DNA of 64,000 nt. Origin: Deltaproteobacteria bacterium. Lineage in GTDB: Bacteria; Myxococcota_A; UBA9160; UBA4427. The stretch is from assembly GCA_029261855.1 (NCBI GenBank), contig JAJDAN010000024.1, positions 124,001-188,000 on the forward strand. The letters are read 5' to 3'. Position 1 is the stretch's first letter; each line of letters begins with the position of its first letter. Both the position numbers and the translations under genes were made by a program. Positions 8,251 through 16,538 of the stretch are shown here, in pieces. Under the pieces are notes generated by a model. That model made no database searches. It was given only the letters and a program-made list of their open reading frames with translations, and had not been told where the DNA came from.

Positions 8251-9824
8251 TGGCGGCCCCGCTTGATCTGCTTCCAGGAAGTATCCACGTGGCAACGCTC
8301 GCAGTCCCTGCCGTAGGCGTCATCGTGGGGTGAATCGGGCAGGTGGCAGCTGCGACAGGTCGTTCCCAGCTCCGGGAGCTCGCCGCCGGGGTCACGCGCC
8401 TCCTGCCGGTGGCATGCGACACAGCCCAGGTCCGTGTGCGCCCCGGTCAGCTCGAATCGCGTCTGACGCGTGTGATCGAAGAGCCAACGCGGCCAGCCGT
8501 TCGGATTGTGACATTGGGCGCATGCCGGGCCCAGCCGGGCTTCGTGGGCGTCCGCACCCGCGTGGCAAGCAACGCAGGCCGTTTCGGTCGCACCATAGCT
8601 TCGGGTCACGTGACAGTCCTCACAGGAGGCAAGCTGATGCAGTGACAGCAGGGGAAAATCGGTGAGATCGTGGTCGAAACGAATTCGGCCGGCGAAGCTC
8701 GTTTCCGTGTGACAGGCGCCACAGTCGCGGCCGAGACTGCCCTGATGGACGTCGACGGTGGCGTGGCAGTCTACGCATGCGACAGGCGTCGAGCTCGCAT
8801 ACATCTCGCCAACATGGCAGAGCTCGCAGGCGAGCTTCTCGTGTGCGCCTCGAAGAGCCGTCTTCCCGTCGCGGGCGTGATCGAAACGAGACGGAGTCCA
8901 CGCCCGCGCGTCGTGGCAACGCTCGCAATTCGGCCCGCGCAGTCCGCGGTGGTCATCGTCCCGGGCGTGACAGCTCGCACAGTCCATGGCGAGCTTCACT
9001 CGCTTGGGGTCGGACGCGTGGCAGCCCTGGCAGCTCACCTCGGCGTGGCGCCCCTCGAGCGCGAAGCGGGTCGCGCGTCCGTGGTCGAAGTTTCCCTTCT
9101 TCCAGCCCGACGGGTCGTGGCAGTCGGCGCAGGCAGGTCCAAGCTTGCCACGGTGCGAATCGTCGACCCGATGGCACGCAACACACTCCATCGCGGTCTC
9201 GCCGAAGCGCTGACCCGGATGACAGGCGAGGCACGTTGCTTCGGCATGCAACCCCTCGAGCGGGAAGCGGGTCTTCGCATGATCGAAGGAGAAGTCCTGC
9301 CAGTTCGTCGCGCGGTGGCAGTCCTGGCAGCTCTCTCCGAGCTGGCCGCGGTGGGGATCCGCCTTCCCGTGGCAGGCGAAGCAGGTGCTCTCGGCCTCCC
9401 GGTGGCGGGCCCCGGACGGATGGCAACCCGAACACGCCACGACGGCATGGGCTCCTTCGAGGACGAAGTCCGTCCGCGCATGGTCGAAGGATTCCGGTAC
9501 GAGCCCCACGATGTCGGCCTCAGGCCCTTCGTGCTCGGTGTGACAAACGCGACACTCGCGGTCTCCCTCGAGACGGCCGTGGAAGCCCTCTCCACTCGCA
9601 AGGTCCTGGCCAACGGTCTCGTGGCACTTCAAGCAGAGGCTCTTCTGCGAGCTCCGATCGAATCGCTGGTGACATTCCGCGCATTCGCGGACCTCGCGTT
9701 CGTGGGCCGCGATCAGCGGACCTGGTGAGATGAGGTTCTCGAGATCAACTGCTCCGGCGTCGCCCGCAAGCGCCAGCGCGGCTCCCACGCACACGGCCCA
9801 CCGCGAAGAGTCGAACCAGCCCAT
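8247..9824 (-). CDS. Secreted 21-heme c-type cytochrome
   Basis: The gene encodes 525 residues with an N-terminal signal peptide (WAVCVGAALALAGDAGA). I count 21 CXXCH motifs: two at the N-terminus, six repeated blocks of three, and one at the end. Each block follows the plan CxxCH-W-FDH-xTxF-L-G-H-CxxCH-CxxCH-D-H with a period near 66-70 residues, so the protein is a string of triheme units. Nearly every heme site has a conserved extra His nearby, in line with bis-His ligation. It has no lipobox or C-terminal membrane helix. It overlaps the 12-heme gene by 4 bases and follows the cytochrome b-like gene after 2 bases. A long electron wire in the periplasm or outer membrane is the likely role. 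Confidence 0.92.
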   Translation of the reverse strand: MGWFDSSRWAVCVGAALALAGDAGAVDLENLISPGPLIAAHEREVRECAECHQRFDRSSQKSLCLKCHETVGQDLASGEGFHGRLEGDRECRVCHTEHEGPEADIVGLVPESFDHARTDFVLEGAHAVVACSGCHPSGARHREAESTCFACHGKADPHRGQLGESCQDCHRATNWQDFSFDHAKTRFPLEGLHAEATCLACHPGQRFGETAMECVACHRVDDSHRGKLGPACADCHDPSGWKKGNFDHGRATRFALEGRHAEVSCQGCHASDPKRVKLAMDCASCHARDDDHRGLRGPNCERCHDARAWTPSRFDHARDGKTALRGAHEKLACELCHVGEMYASSTPVACVDCHATVDVHQGSLGRDCGACHTETSFAGRIRFDHDLTDFPLLSLHQLASCEDCHVTRSYGATETACVACHAGADAHEARLGPACAQCHNPNGWPRWLFDHTRQTRFELTGAHTDLGCVACHRQEARDPGGELPELGTTCRSCHLPDSPHDDAYGRDCERCHVDTSWKQIKRGRQ

Positions 9825-9826
9825 CT

Positions 9827-10714
9827 CTAGTACATGTGCACCGCCACGACGTGCACCGCCGCGGCGAGGAAGAGGATCACCGTGAAGGGGAGATGGAACG
9901 CATGCCAGAGCGCGAACGCGCGCTCGTAGGCGCCGTACTCCCCGACGCGGCGAATCGCGGAAACCTGCCTCTTCAGCATCTTCTTCACCTCACGTGCGGG
10001 CATTCGCGACGTCCGCCCGGTCCGCTCCGTGTTCTTCCAGGCGCGCAGTGCCCGACGATACGCCGCGCGCCCACGGCTCCCGGTCGAGACAAAGGCGAAG
10101 GCACGCCCGATCCACGTCGCCCTCGGGACGAGACAGGATTCACGGAAGGCGCCGAGCGCCCGCACTGCTTCGGGCGCGCTGCGAACGAGATCCGCGAACG
10201 TGCCCTCTTCGCCCTGCGCCTGCCTTCGAAGCTCCTCGAGGGTCGCCATGCGCCCCAGATACTCGTAGTGGATCCGCGTGTAGATGAAGCGTCCAACGAT
10301 GCCACTGAGGCTGACCGTCAGCATGCAGACGAGGGCCACGTTCGCATTCAGGGAGCCCAGCTGGAAGTTCGAATGGAACAGGATTGCCGTGGGTCCGAGG
10401 AGACCGAGCAGCATGTGAACGTGGAACCAGCGCTGCACGCGGCCCGCGCGGGCGAGCGGGCGCCAACGCTTGCGCAACGAATACAGCAGCAGCAGCGCCA
10501 TCATCGCGAGACCTGCGATACCGAGCGCGTAGCCCAGACCTTCGTCGGGAACCAGGTAGTACTCGTCCCGGACCCGCCAGCCGAGGAAGACCGCGAGCCC
10601 GCACAAAAGGGCAACGGGCCCGAGCAGCGGTGCGCGCTCGGGCCTGGCGTGTCCCGTTGCAGCTGGACGCAACGGGGATGTGTCGTCTTCTGCGATGTAC
10701 GCGGATTGAGTCAA
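9827..10714 (-). CDS. Cytochrome b-like membrane protein
   Basis: About 295 residues with five predicted membrane helices: near VALLCGLAVFLGW, YALGIAGLAMMALLLLYSL, HMLLGLLGPTAILFH, NVALVCMLTVSLSGIVG and, at the C-terminus, FTVILFLAAAVHVVAVH. Histidines sit at the ends of helices 3 (FHVH and FHSNF) and 5 (WHAFH and VHVVAVH), as expected for two b-type hemes. A basic cytoplasmic loop of about 100 residues separates helices 4 and 5. I chose TTG at 10714 because GGAG lies five bases upstream. A GTG at 10849 would add 45 residues of poor quality. As first gene of the cytochrome operon it probably passes electrons between the quinone pool or ferredoxin-flavoprotein and the multiheme proteins. Confidence 0.78.
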   Translation of the reverse strand: MTQSAYIAEDDTSPLRPAATGHARPERAPLLGPVALLCGLAVFLGWRVRDEYYLVPDEGLGYALGIAGLAMMALLLLYSLRKRWRPLARAGRVQRWFHVHMLLGLLGPTAILFHSNFQLGSLNANVALVCMLTVSLSGIVGRFIYTRIHYEYLGRMATLEELRRQAQGEEGTFADLVRSAPEAVRALGAFRESCLVPRATWIGRAFAFVSTGSRGRAAYRRALRAWKNTERTGRTSRMPAREVKKMLKRQVSAIRRVGEYGAYERAFALWHAFHLPFTVILFLAAAVHVVAVHMY

Positions 10715-10849
10715 CGAGGCTCCGAACGAGGCAGACAACCAGGACCACCGCAGCGGCACTCCAGGTCGCGAACGTGAATCCAGATGAAATCGATGTTCAA
10801 GATCGAATCCAACACCGGGGTAGCGCCCCGCGTGCGGAATGCGGCTCAC

Positions 10850-11034
10850 GGCCCCATCGACTCTCGGCCGTGCCCCGATTAATCTTTGGGAAAAATATCA
10901 CAAAACTGTTCGATCGCTCCGCCGATTGCAAAGAGAGCCCTCTCTACCTCGAAGCGACGCTCCGCCGCGAAGGAAGGAAAAGGAACGAGAACCGCCCGCT
11001 TCCATCCGCGGCGGCTCCTCATGCCCACGCAGCC
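10850..11034. promoter_or_regulatory. Divergent promoter region of the electron-transfer locus
   Basis: The gap between the two divergent operons holds the most AT-rich stretch nearby (about 10878-10910, with AAAAATATCACAAAA). Read on the minus strand it contains TTGTGAT, a half-site like those of CRP/FNR-family regulators. No full palindrome is visible. Both operons must be driven from here or from within the N-terminal part of the cytochrome b-like frame. Confidence 0.35.
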
Positions 11035-13137
11035 ATGACCTCCCCGACTGGCAGTCGCCAACGAAGAATCCGAAGCGCTCAGGCTTGCGTGTCGCTCATT
11101 GGACTCGTGGCCGTGTACGCGTCGGCGGTCGACGCGCAGACCCTCCCCGAAGCATCCGGCTCGGATCGCGTGCTGCAATCTGTCGATTCCCAGCGTTCCG
11201 CCGATGGCTGGCGCGTCTCGATCCAGCTATCGATCCCGCTTCGCTACGTACGCCACACGCCTCGAGGCCACGCGGCTCTGGCCATCATCGAGCTCCAGTC
11301 CATCGGCCTCGAGCGTACCGAGGGCGGGCAGCCTGTCGGACATCAGGCGATCCGCCCGTTCGGCGGCGCGAACGATCCGCCGATCCTCGAGATCTCGACG
11401 AACCCGGCCGGACCGCGGGACCGCGTGATCGAGATCCGATTCCTGCGGGACCTGCCGTACGAGGTTTCCCAGGGAAGCGACCTTCGCCAGCTGCATATCG
11501 ATCTGCCGCGAGCCGGTGATCCCGCGGCAGAAGCGCGCGCGGCCCAGTTTCTTTCGGCGGGTCGTGATGCGATGACGAATGGCGAATACGATCGCGCGGC
11601 GCAGCTCTACACGAAGGCTCTCACGCTGAACGCTCCCGCCGCGCATCCGGAAGCGCAGGAAATGCTAGGCCTCGCCCGCGAGCGAAACGGGCAACGTGCC
11701 CATGCGCGTGCCGAGTACGAGACGTTTCTGGACAGCTACCCCGACCACGCCGACGCTCCGCGCGTACGCCAAAGGCTGCAGGCGATCACGACCGCAAGCG
11801 AGCCCGTGCCGGAGCCCAGGTTCGCAAGCAACCGCCGGTCGGACGACGACCTGCGCTTCGACCTTCACGGGGGCATCGCGAGCTACTACTCGCGCTCGGA
11901 GATCTACTTCGACGACGGTTTCGGCAGTGCGGTGACGGACCAGTCCTGGATCAACGATCTCTACTTGAACGCACGCCTCCGCACTCGGGCCTACGAGATC
12001 CAGGCCAGCGCCGCCGGACGCGCTCGCCTCGACTTCGAGGGGGGAGATGTCGGCAACGATTCCCGCGTCAACGCGTTCCTGCTCGAGGCCGAGCAACGCG
12101 GAAGTGGGTTCTGGGGGAACATCGGGCGCCAGCGCGGAGGGGGCGGGGTGACCGGACGCTTCGACGGCATGCGGCTGGGCTATCGGCCAAACGACAACCT
12201 CGACTTTCAGGTACTCGGCGGCTTCCCACTCGCGAGCTACTCGTCCGATGACTTCAACACGGATCGCTTTCAGGTAGGCAGCGTGGGCCAGGTGCTCGAC
12301 GTCTACTCCCTGTTCGACGTCGAGCTCTACAGCAACTACCAGAACGAGGACGACCTCACCTACCGCGCGGCCCTCGGCGGCCAGATCCGGCATCTGCGCG
12401 AGGGGCGTTCGATCGTCGCCAGCCTCGACTACGACGCCTACTTCAACGCAATCAACATCGCGATGCTGCTCGCCGATATAGAGGTAATGGAAGGACTGAG
12501 CGTCAACACGCTGGTCGAGTACCGCAAGAGCCCGATCCTCACGCTCGGCAACGCGCTCATCGGACAGACGGCCGGCTCGGTCAGCGACCTCCACGACGCC
12601 TTCTCGGCGAGCCAGATGAAGGACCTCGCCGAGGACCGCACCGCCGACGCCACCAACTACACGCTCGGTGCGCGCTATTCGCTCAACGATCGCTTCGACC
12701 TGAGCGGCAACTGGACCGCCTCGAAGCTGTCGGGAACGCCCGGATCGGGCGGCGTGCTCGGGACACCGAGCACGGACTACAACTTCACCTACTACGCACA
12801 GATCGCCGGTCGCGCGCTCCTGATGGATCGCGGCGTCAGCGTCGTCGGCGTGCGAATCTTCGACGGCGACCGCTTGGACGCGTACATGCTGCAGCTGAAT
12901 GGACGCTACCCGGTCGCCCCGAAGCTCCGGCTCAACCCGATCATGCGGCTCGAGTACCTGGACGGCGACGAAGACGACCAGGTTCGCTGGATCCCGCGGC
13001 TCCGATTCGACTACACGTGGTACGACGTCGTGTTCGAGGTCGACGCCGCGTTCGAAATGCTGCAATCGGTCGGCGGCGCCGATCGTCCGAACGAGTACGG
13101 CTACTCGCTCTTCGCCGGGCTTCGTTATGACTTCTGA
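11035..13137 (+). CDS. TPR-beta-barrel outer-membrane protein
   Basis: The ATG at 11035 gives 700 residues. A signal peptide ends near VYASAVDA. Residues about 35-165 form a beta-rich AMIN-like region, followed by a short TPR block (about 165-250; EYDRAAQLYTKALTLN, GQRAHARAEYETFLDSYPDH). From about 270 to the end there are alternating aromatic strands with acidic turns, ending in GYSLFAGLRYDF. The terminal Phe is the usual C-terminal signal for the BAM machinery. It stands divergent to the multiheme cytochromes and is followed after 9 bases by the ferredoxin-flavoprotein. A porin that sheathes or docks the cytochromes at the outer membrane is a reasonable inference. Confidence 0.8.
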   Translation: MTSPTGSRQRRIRSAQACVSLIGLVAVYASAVDAQTLPEASGSDRVLQSVDSQRSADGWRVSIQLSIPLRYVRHTPRGHAALAIIELQSIGLERTEGGQPVGHQAIRPFGGANDPPILEISTNPAGPRDRVIEIRFLRDLPYEVSQGSDLRQLHIDLPRAGDPAAEARAAQFLSAGRDAMTNGEYDRAAQLYTKALTLNAPAAHPEAQEMLGLARERNGQRAHARAEYETFLDSYPDHADAPRVRQRLQAITTASEPVPEPRFASNRRSDDDLRFDLHGGIASYYSRSEIYFDDGFGSAVTDQSWINDLYLNARLRTRAYEIQASAAGRARLDFEGGDVGNDSRVNAFLLEAEQRGSGFWGNIGRQRGGGGVTGRFDGMRLGYRPNDNLDFQVLGGFPLASYSSDDFNTDRFQVGSVGQVLDVYSLFDVELYSNYQNEDDLTYRAALGGQIRHLREGRSIVASLDYDAYFNAINIAMLLADIEVMEGLSVNTLVEYRKSPILTLGNALIGQTAGSVSDLHDAFSASQMKDLAEDRTADATNYTLGARYSLNDRFDLSGNWTASKLSGTPGSGGVLGTPSTDYNFTYYAQIAGRALLMDRGVSVVGVRIFDGDRLDAYMLQLNGRYPVAPKLRLNPIMRLEYLDGDEDDQVRWIPRLRFDYTWYDVVFEVDAAFEMLQSVGGADRPNEYGYSLFAGLRYDF

Positions 13138-13146
13138 GGGACCCCG

Positions 13147-14469
13147 ATGAGTTCGAGCACCGTTCTATCCGTCGCCCTCGGCGCCCTGGTCTACGGGGCG
13201 CCGCTGGTGCTGCTCGTCTGGATCCTCCTGCGCCGCCGGGAACGCGGGGACCGGGCCACGACCCGGAAGCTCGTCGAAGCGCGTGCCGCCGGCCTCGACG
13301 TTCCGCCTTCGATTCATCCCTACATCAACCCCAACCGCTGTCTCGGTTGCGCGGTGTGCGTCGAGGCGTGCCCGGAGAACGACGTGCTGGGGCTGATCCG
13401 CGACAAGGCGGTCCTCGTCACTGCAGCCAACTGCGTGGGTCACGGCGCCTGCCGCGATGTCTGTCCGACGGACGCGATCCAGCTGGTTCTCGGGACGAAG
13501 GACCAGGGAGTCGAGGTCCCCGTACTCGACCCGAGCTTCGAAACGAATCTTCCCGGCATCTTCGTCGCCGGCGAGCTGGGCGGCATGGGTCTGATCCGGA
13601 ACGCCATCGAGCAGGGGCGCCAGGTGATCGAGTCGGTTCGGCGCCTCGAGGGCATCGGCGATCCGGAACGACTGGACGTCGTGATCGTGGGCGCCGGTCC
13701 CGCTGGCTTCGCCGCCACCCTCGCTGCCCGGGAACAGGGTCTCCGCTCTCGCACTCTGGAGCAGGACGGACTCGGCGGGGCGGTCGCCCACTACCCGCGG
13801 CGCAAGTTGGTGCTCACCTCACCCGTCGTCCTGCCCCTCGTCGGAACCGTCAAGCTACGTGAGACGACGAAGGAGTCCCTGCTCGAGCTGTGGCGATCGA
13901 CCGAGCGCGAAACGGGGATCGAGATCGACTACGGCGAAAAAGTCGCAAGCATCGAACGAGACGGAGACGGCTTTGTCGTAACCAGCACCGGCGGCACCAC
14001 CCGCTGCCGCGCGGTGGTCCTGGCTCTCGGCCGCCGCGGGTCGCCTCGAAAGCTCGACGTGGAGGGAGAGAACCTCCCGAAGGTCGTGTATCTGCTGGAA
14101 GACCCGACGGACCACCGGGGACGCCGGGTTCTGGTCGTCGGTGCGGGGGACAGCGCACTCGAGGCGGCCATCACGATCAGCGACGAGCCCGGCACCCAGG
14201 TCACGTTGTCGTGCAGGGGAGACGCGTTTCCCCGCGCAAAAGCGGCCAACCGGGCGCGTCTCGAAGAGCGTACCCGCGACGGGCGCATTCGCGTGCTCTA
14301 CAAGTCTTCGGTCGAGCACGTCGATCCGGACGCCGTGCAGATCCGCACGCCCGACGGCAGCGAACGGCTCGGAAACGACGCCGTCATCGTCTGCATCGGC
14401 GGCGAGCTGCCCTTCGGGTTCCTGCGCGCGGTCGGAGTCGAAACGGAGATGCGCTATGGCGAGCCCTGA
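13147..14469 (+). CDS. Membrane-anchored ferredoxin/FAD-NAD(P) oxidoreductase
   Basis: The protein has 440 residues. One N-terminal helix (about 6-28, ending in RRRERG) anchors it with the rest in the cytoplasm. Residues 60-115 form a two-cluster ferredoxin domain. The first site is a full CLGCAVCVEACP. The second is CVGHGACRDVCP, where His replaces one Cys. A thioredoxin-reductase-like flavoprotein follows: VIVGAGPAGFAA binds FAD, VLVVGAGDSALEAA binds NAD(P), and the end keeps IVCIGGELP. The linker PGIFVAGELGGMGLIRNA resembles a displaced C-terminal FAD segment of the same fold. It can link NAD(P)H to iron-sulfur clusters at the membrane, which suits it as electron donor or acceptor for the cytochrome operon. 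Confidence 0.85.
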   Translation: MSSSTVLSVALGALVYGAPLVLLVWILLRRRERGDRATTRKLVEARAAGLDVPPSIHPYINPNRCLGCAVCVEACPENDVLGLIRDKAVLVTAANCVGHGACRDVCPTDAIQLVLGTKDQGVEVPVLDPSFETNLPGIFVAGELGGMGLIRNAIEQGRQVIESVRRLEGIGDPERLDVVIVGAGPAGFAATLAAREQGLRSRTLEQDGLGGAVAHYPRRKLVLTSPVVLPLVGTVKLRETTKESLLELWRSTERETGIEIDYGEKVASIERDGDGFVVTSTGGTTRCRAVVLALGRRGSPRKLDVEGENLPKVVYLLEDPTDHRGRRVLVVGAGDSALEAAITISDEPGTQVTLSCRGDAFPRAKAANRARLEERTRDGRIRVLYKSSVEHVDPDAVQIRTPDGSERLGNDAVIVCIGGELPFGFLRAVGVETEMRYGEP

Positions 14470-16465
14470 GCGGACGTTCCGCGGCTCGCCGTTGGCACTG
14501 CTCGCGGGATGCGCGGTTCTCGTGTTCGCGACGCCGGCCGTGCGCGCCGGCGACGCGGCACTCGAGCCGGCTCTCCGGGCGGTGCGGGACGGTCAGCTGA
14601 AACGGGCGGCGGGCACCCTCGACAAGCTGGCGCGCAGCGGCGATTCCGGCGCCGCCGTACGACTCGCGAGCCTGTACCGCAACGGCCACGCCATTCCGAG
14701 CGACTACGACGCCGCGCGCGCGTGGCTCACCCGCGCGGCTCGCGACGACGACGCGCGCGCCGCCTACAACCTGGGGATGTTCCTGCTGGAGGGCCGTGGC
14801 GGCCCAGCCGACCCCGAGCAGGGCCGCAAGTGGATTTCGCGCGCGGCTCGCGCGGGCTACGAGCCGGCACGCCGCCAACTCGTCGCCGCCAGCCGCGAGA
14901 GAGCGTCCGCCAGCGCGCGACAGAGCGCGTTGTGGAATGCGATTCTCGCCGATGACCCGGCGCGGGTGAAGCAAGCGGCGGCGGCAGGCGCAGATCTCGA
15001 TCGCGCCGACTCTCGCGGTAGACACCCCATCCACGTGGCGGCGCAGGGAGACCGCGCGGCGGCCCTGAAGGCGCTGCTCGCAGGTGGAGCGGACGTCGAC
15101 CGCAAAGACAGCGCGGGCGACACGGCTCTGCTGATCGCATCCCGCAGTGGATCCGTTTCGACGCTTCGCGTTCTGCTCGCCGGCGGGGCCAACGTACGGA
15201 TACGAGACAAGAACGGCCGCACCGCGGCCATGAACGCATCCTCGAACGGACATCTGGGCGCCCTTGAACGCCTGATCGCCGCCAGGTCGCCACTCGAGAC
15301 GAAGGATCCTGAAGGGCGGACGGCTCTGCATCTGGCAGAGCTGCGGGTGCAGGCGGGCCCGGCGAAGCTGCTGCGGCGCGCAGGCGCCCGCCCGAAGCAG
15401 AAGACGTCCGGCGGCAGTGATCTCGCGTGGCTTCGATCTTCGGCGGCAAGCCGGGGGACGACCGGCTTCCCCGGCTGGAGCCCGCTGATGATCGCGGCCT
15501 GGCAGGGCAACGCGGCGAGCGTCGAATCGCTGCTCGCCGCCGGGCCGAAGCTCGAGGACACGAACCCCGACGGCCACACCGCATTGATGCTCGCCGCGCT
15601 TCGCGGGCGTTCGAAGGTCGTGCTGCGACTGATTCGTGCGGGCTCGAACGTGGAGGCCCGATCCAAATCGGGCCAGCGCACACTCCACCTCGCCGCAGCG
15701 GGCGGGCACGCGGAATGCGTCCGCCAGCTGCTCGACGCCGGCGCCAGGCCGGACGCGGCGGACGCCGACGGCCGGACACCCTTGATGGAGGCCGTCGAAG
15801 CAGACTCGCCGGCCGCTGTCGCGTTGCTCGTCGCCTCCGGGGCGCAGCTGCAATCGCGCAGCGGATCGGGAGCCACCGCGCTCGCCCTCGCGACGCGCTT
15901 CGCCGGCGCGAAGACCGTCGCTGCGCTGATCGACGCGGGCGCTCCGACGCGCGCAGACGGGGACGCCAATGACCCCATCTGCGTCGCCGCGCACAGGGGT
16001 GACGAAGGAATCCTCCGGCTGCTCCTGACGCACGGTGCTCGGTCGGATGCCCGCTGCCCGGAAGGCGTCCCCGCGCTCGGCATCGCGGCGAAGAGAGGCG
16101 ACGAAGCCAGCGTCGCGTTGCTCCTCGAGCATGGCGCGCCCGTCGACGGCGCGAGTGCTGCGGGGAGTGCACCGCTGCTCCTCGCCGCAGCTGCAGGTCA
16201 CCCCGGGGTCTGCCGGATCCTGCTGGGCCACGGTGCGGAGGTCGATCGTCGCGGCACAGGCCGCGCGACGCCACTGATGCGCGCCGCCGCGGCCGGGCAC
16301 GCGGATGTCGTCGAGCTGCTGCTCGCGAACGAGGCGAACCCGTCCCGGCGCGACCCCCAGGGCCGAAACGCCGCCCAGCTCGCGGCCGCCAGCGGACACG
16401 CCGAGATCGAAAAGCAGATCGAACGGTCCCGCCAGACGCGGAAGAAGATCTTCGGCATTCTCTGA
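14456..16465 (+). CDS. Exported Sel1/ankyrin-repeat protein
   Basis: The ATG at 14456 overlaps the preceding gene by 14 bases and encodes 669 residues. The N-terminal hydrophobic region ends in ATPAVRA, a normal Sec cleavage site. A lipobox-like LLAGC sits early in the same segment but has too little hydrophobic sequence before it. Residues about 45-145 are Sel1-like units (AARAWLTRAARDDDARAAYNL). From about 155 to 655 there are at least 14 ankyrin repeats of the form GRTALHLAAxxGHxxxVxxLLxxGA, with a looser insertion around 310-340. Export of a long ankyrin array suggests a periplasmic docking scaffold. Its place at the end of the plus-strand operon ties it to the electron-transfer system. 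Confidence 0.85.
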   Translation: MASPERTFRGSPLALLAGCAVLVFATPAVRAGDAALEPALRAVRDGQLKRAAGTLDKLARSGDSGAAVRLASLYRNGHAIPSDYDAARAWLTRAARDDDARAAYNLGMFLLEGRGGPADPEQGRKWISRAARAGYEPARRQLVAASRERASASARQSALWNAILADDPARVKQAAAAGADLDRADSRGRHPIHVAAQGDRAAALKALLAGGADVDRKDSAGDTALLIASRSGSVSTLRVLLAGGANVRIRDKNGRTAAMNASSNGHLGALERLIAARSPLETKDPEGRTALHLAELRVQAGPAKLLRRAGARPKQKTSGGSDLAWLRSSAASRGTTGFPGWSPLMIAAWQGNAASVESLLAAGPKLEDTNPDGHTALMLAALRGRSKVVLRLIRAGSNVEARSKSGQRTLHLAAAGGHAECVRQLLDAGARPDAADADGRTPLMEAVEADSPAAVALLVASGAQLQSRSGSGATALALATRFAGAKTVAALIDAGAPTRADGDANDPICVAAHRGDEGILRLLLTHGARSDARCPEGVPALGIAAKRGDEASVALLLEHGAPVDGASAAGSAPLLLAAAAGHPGVCRILLGHGAEVDRRGTGRATPLMRAAAAGHADVVELLLANEANPSRRDPQGRNAAQLAAASGHAEIEKQIERSRQTRKKIFGIL

Positions 16466-16538
16466 AGCCCGATCGGGTACCTTGGCCCGACCCACCTTCT
16501 CCCCACCCTCTCCCCCATTCGAGCCCCCGGAGACTCCC

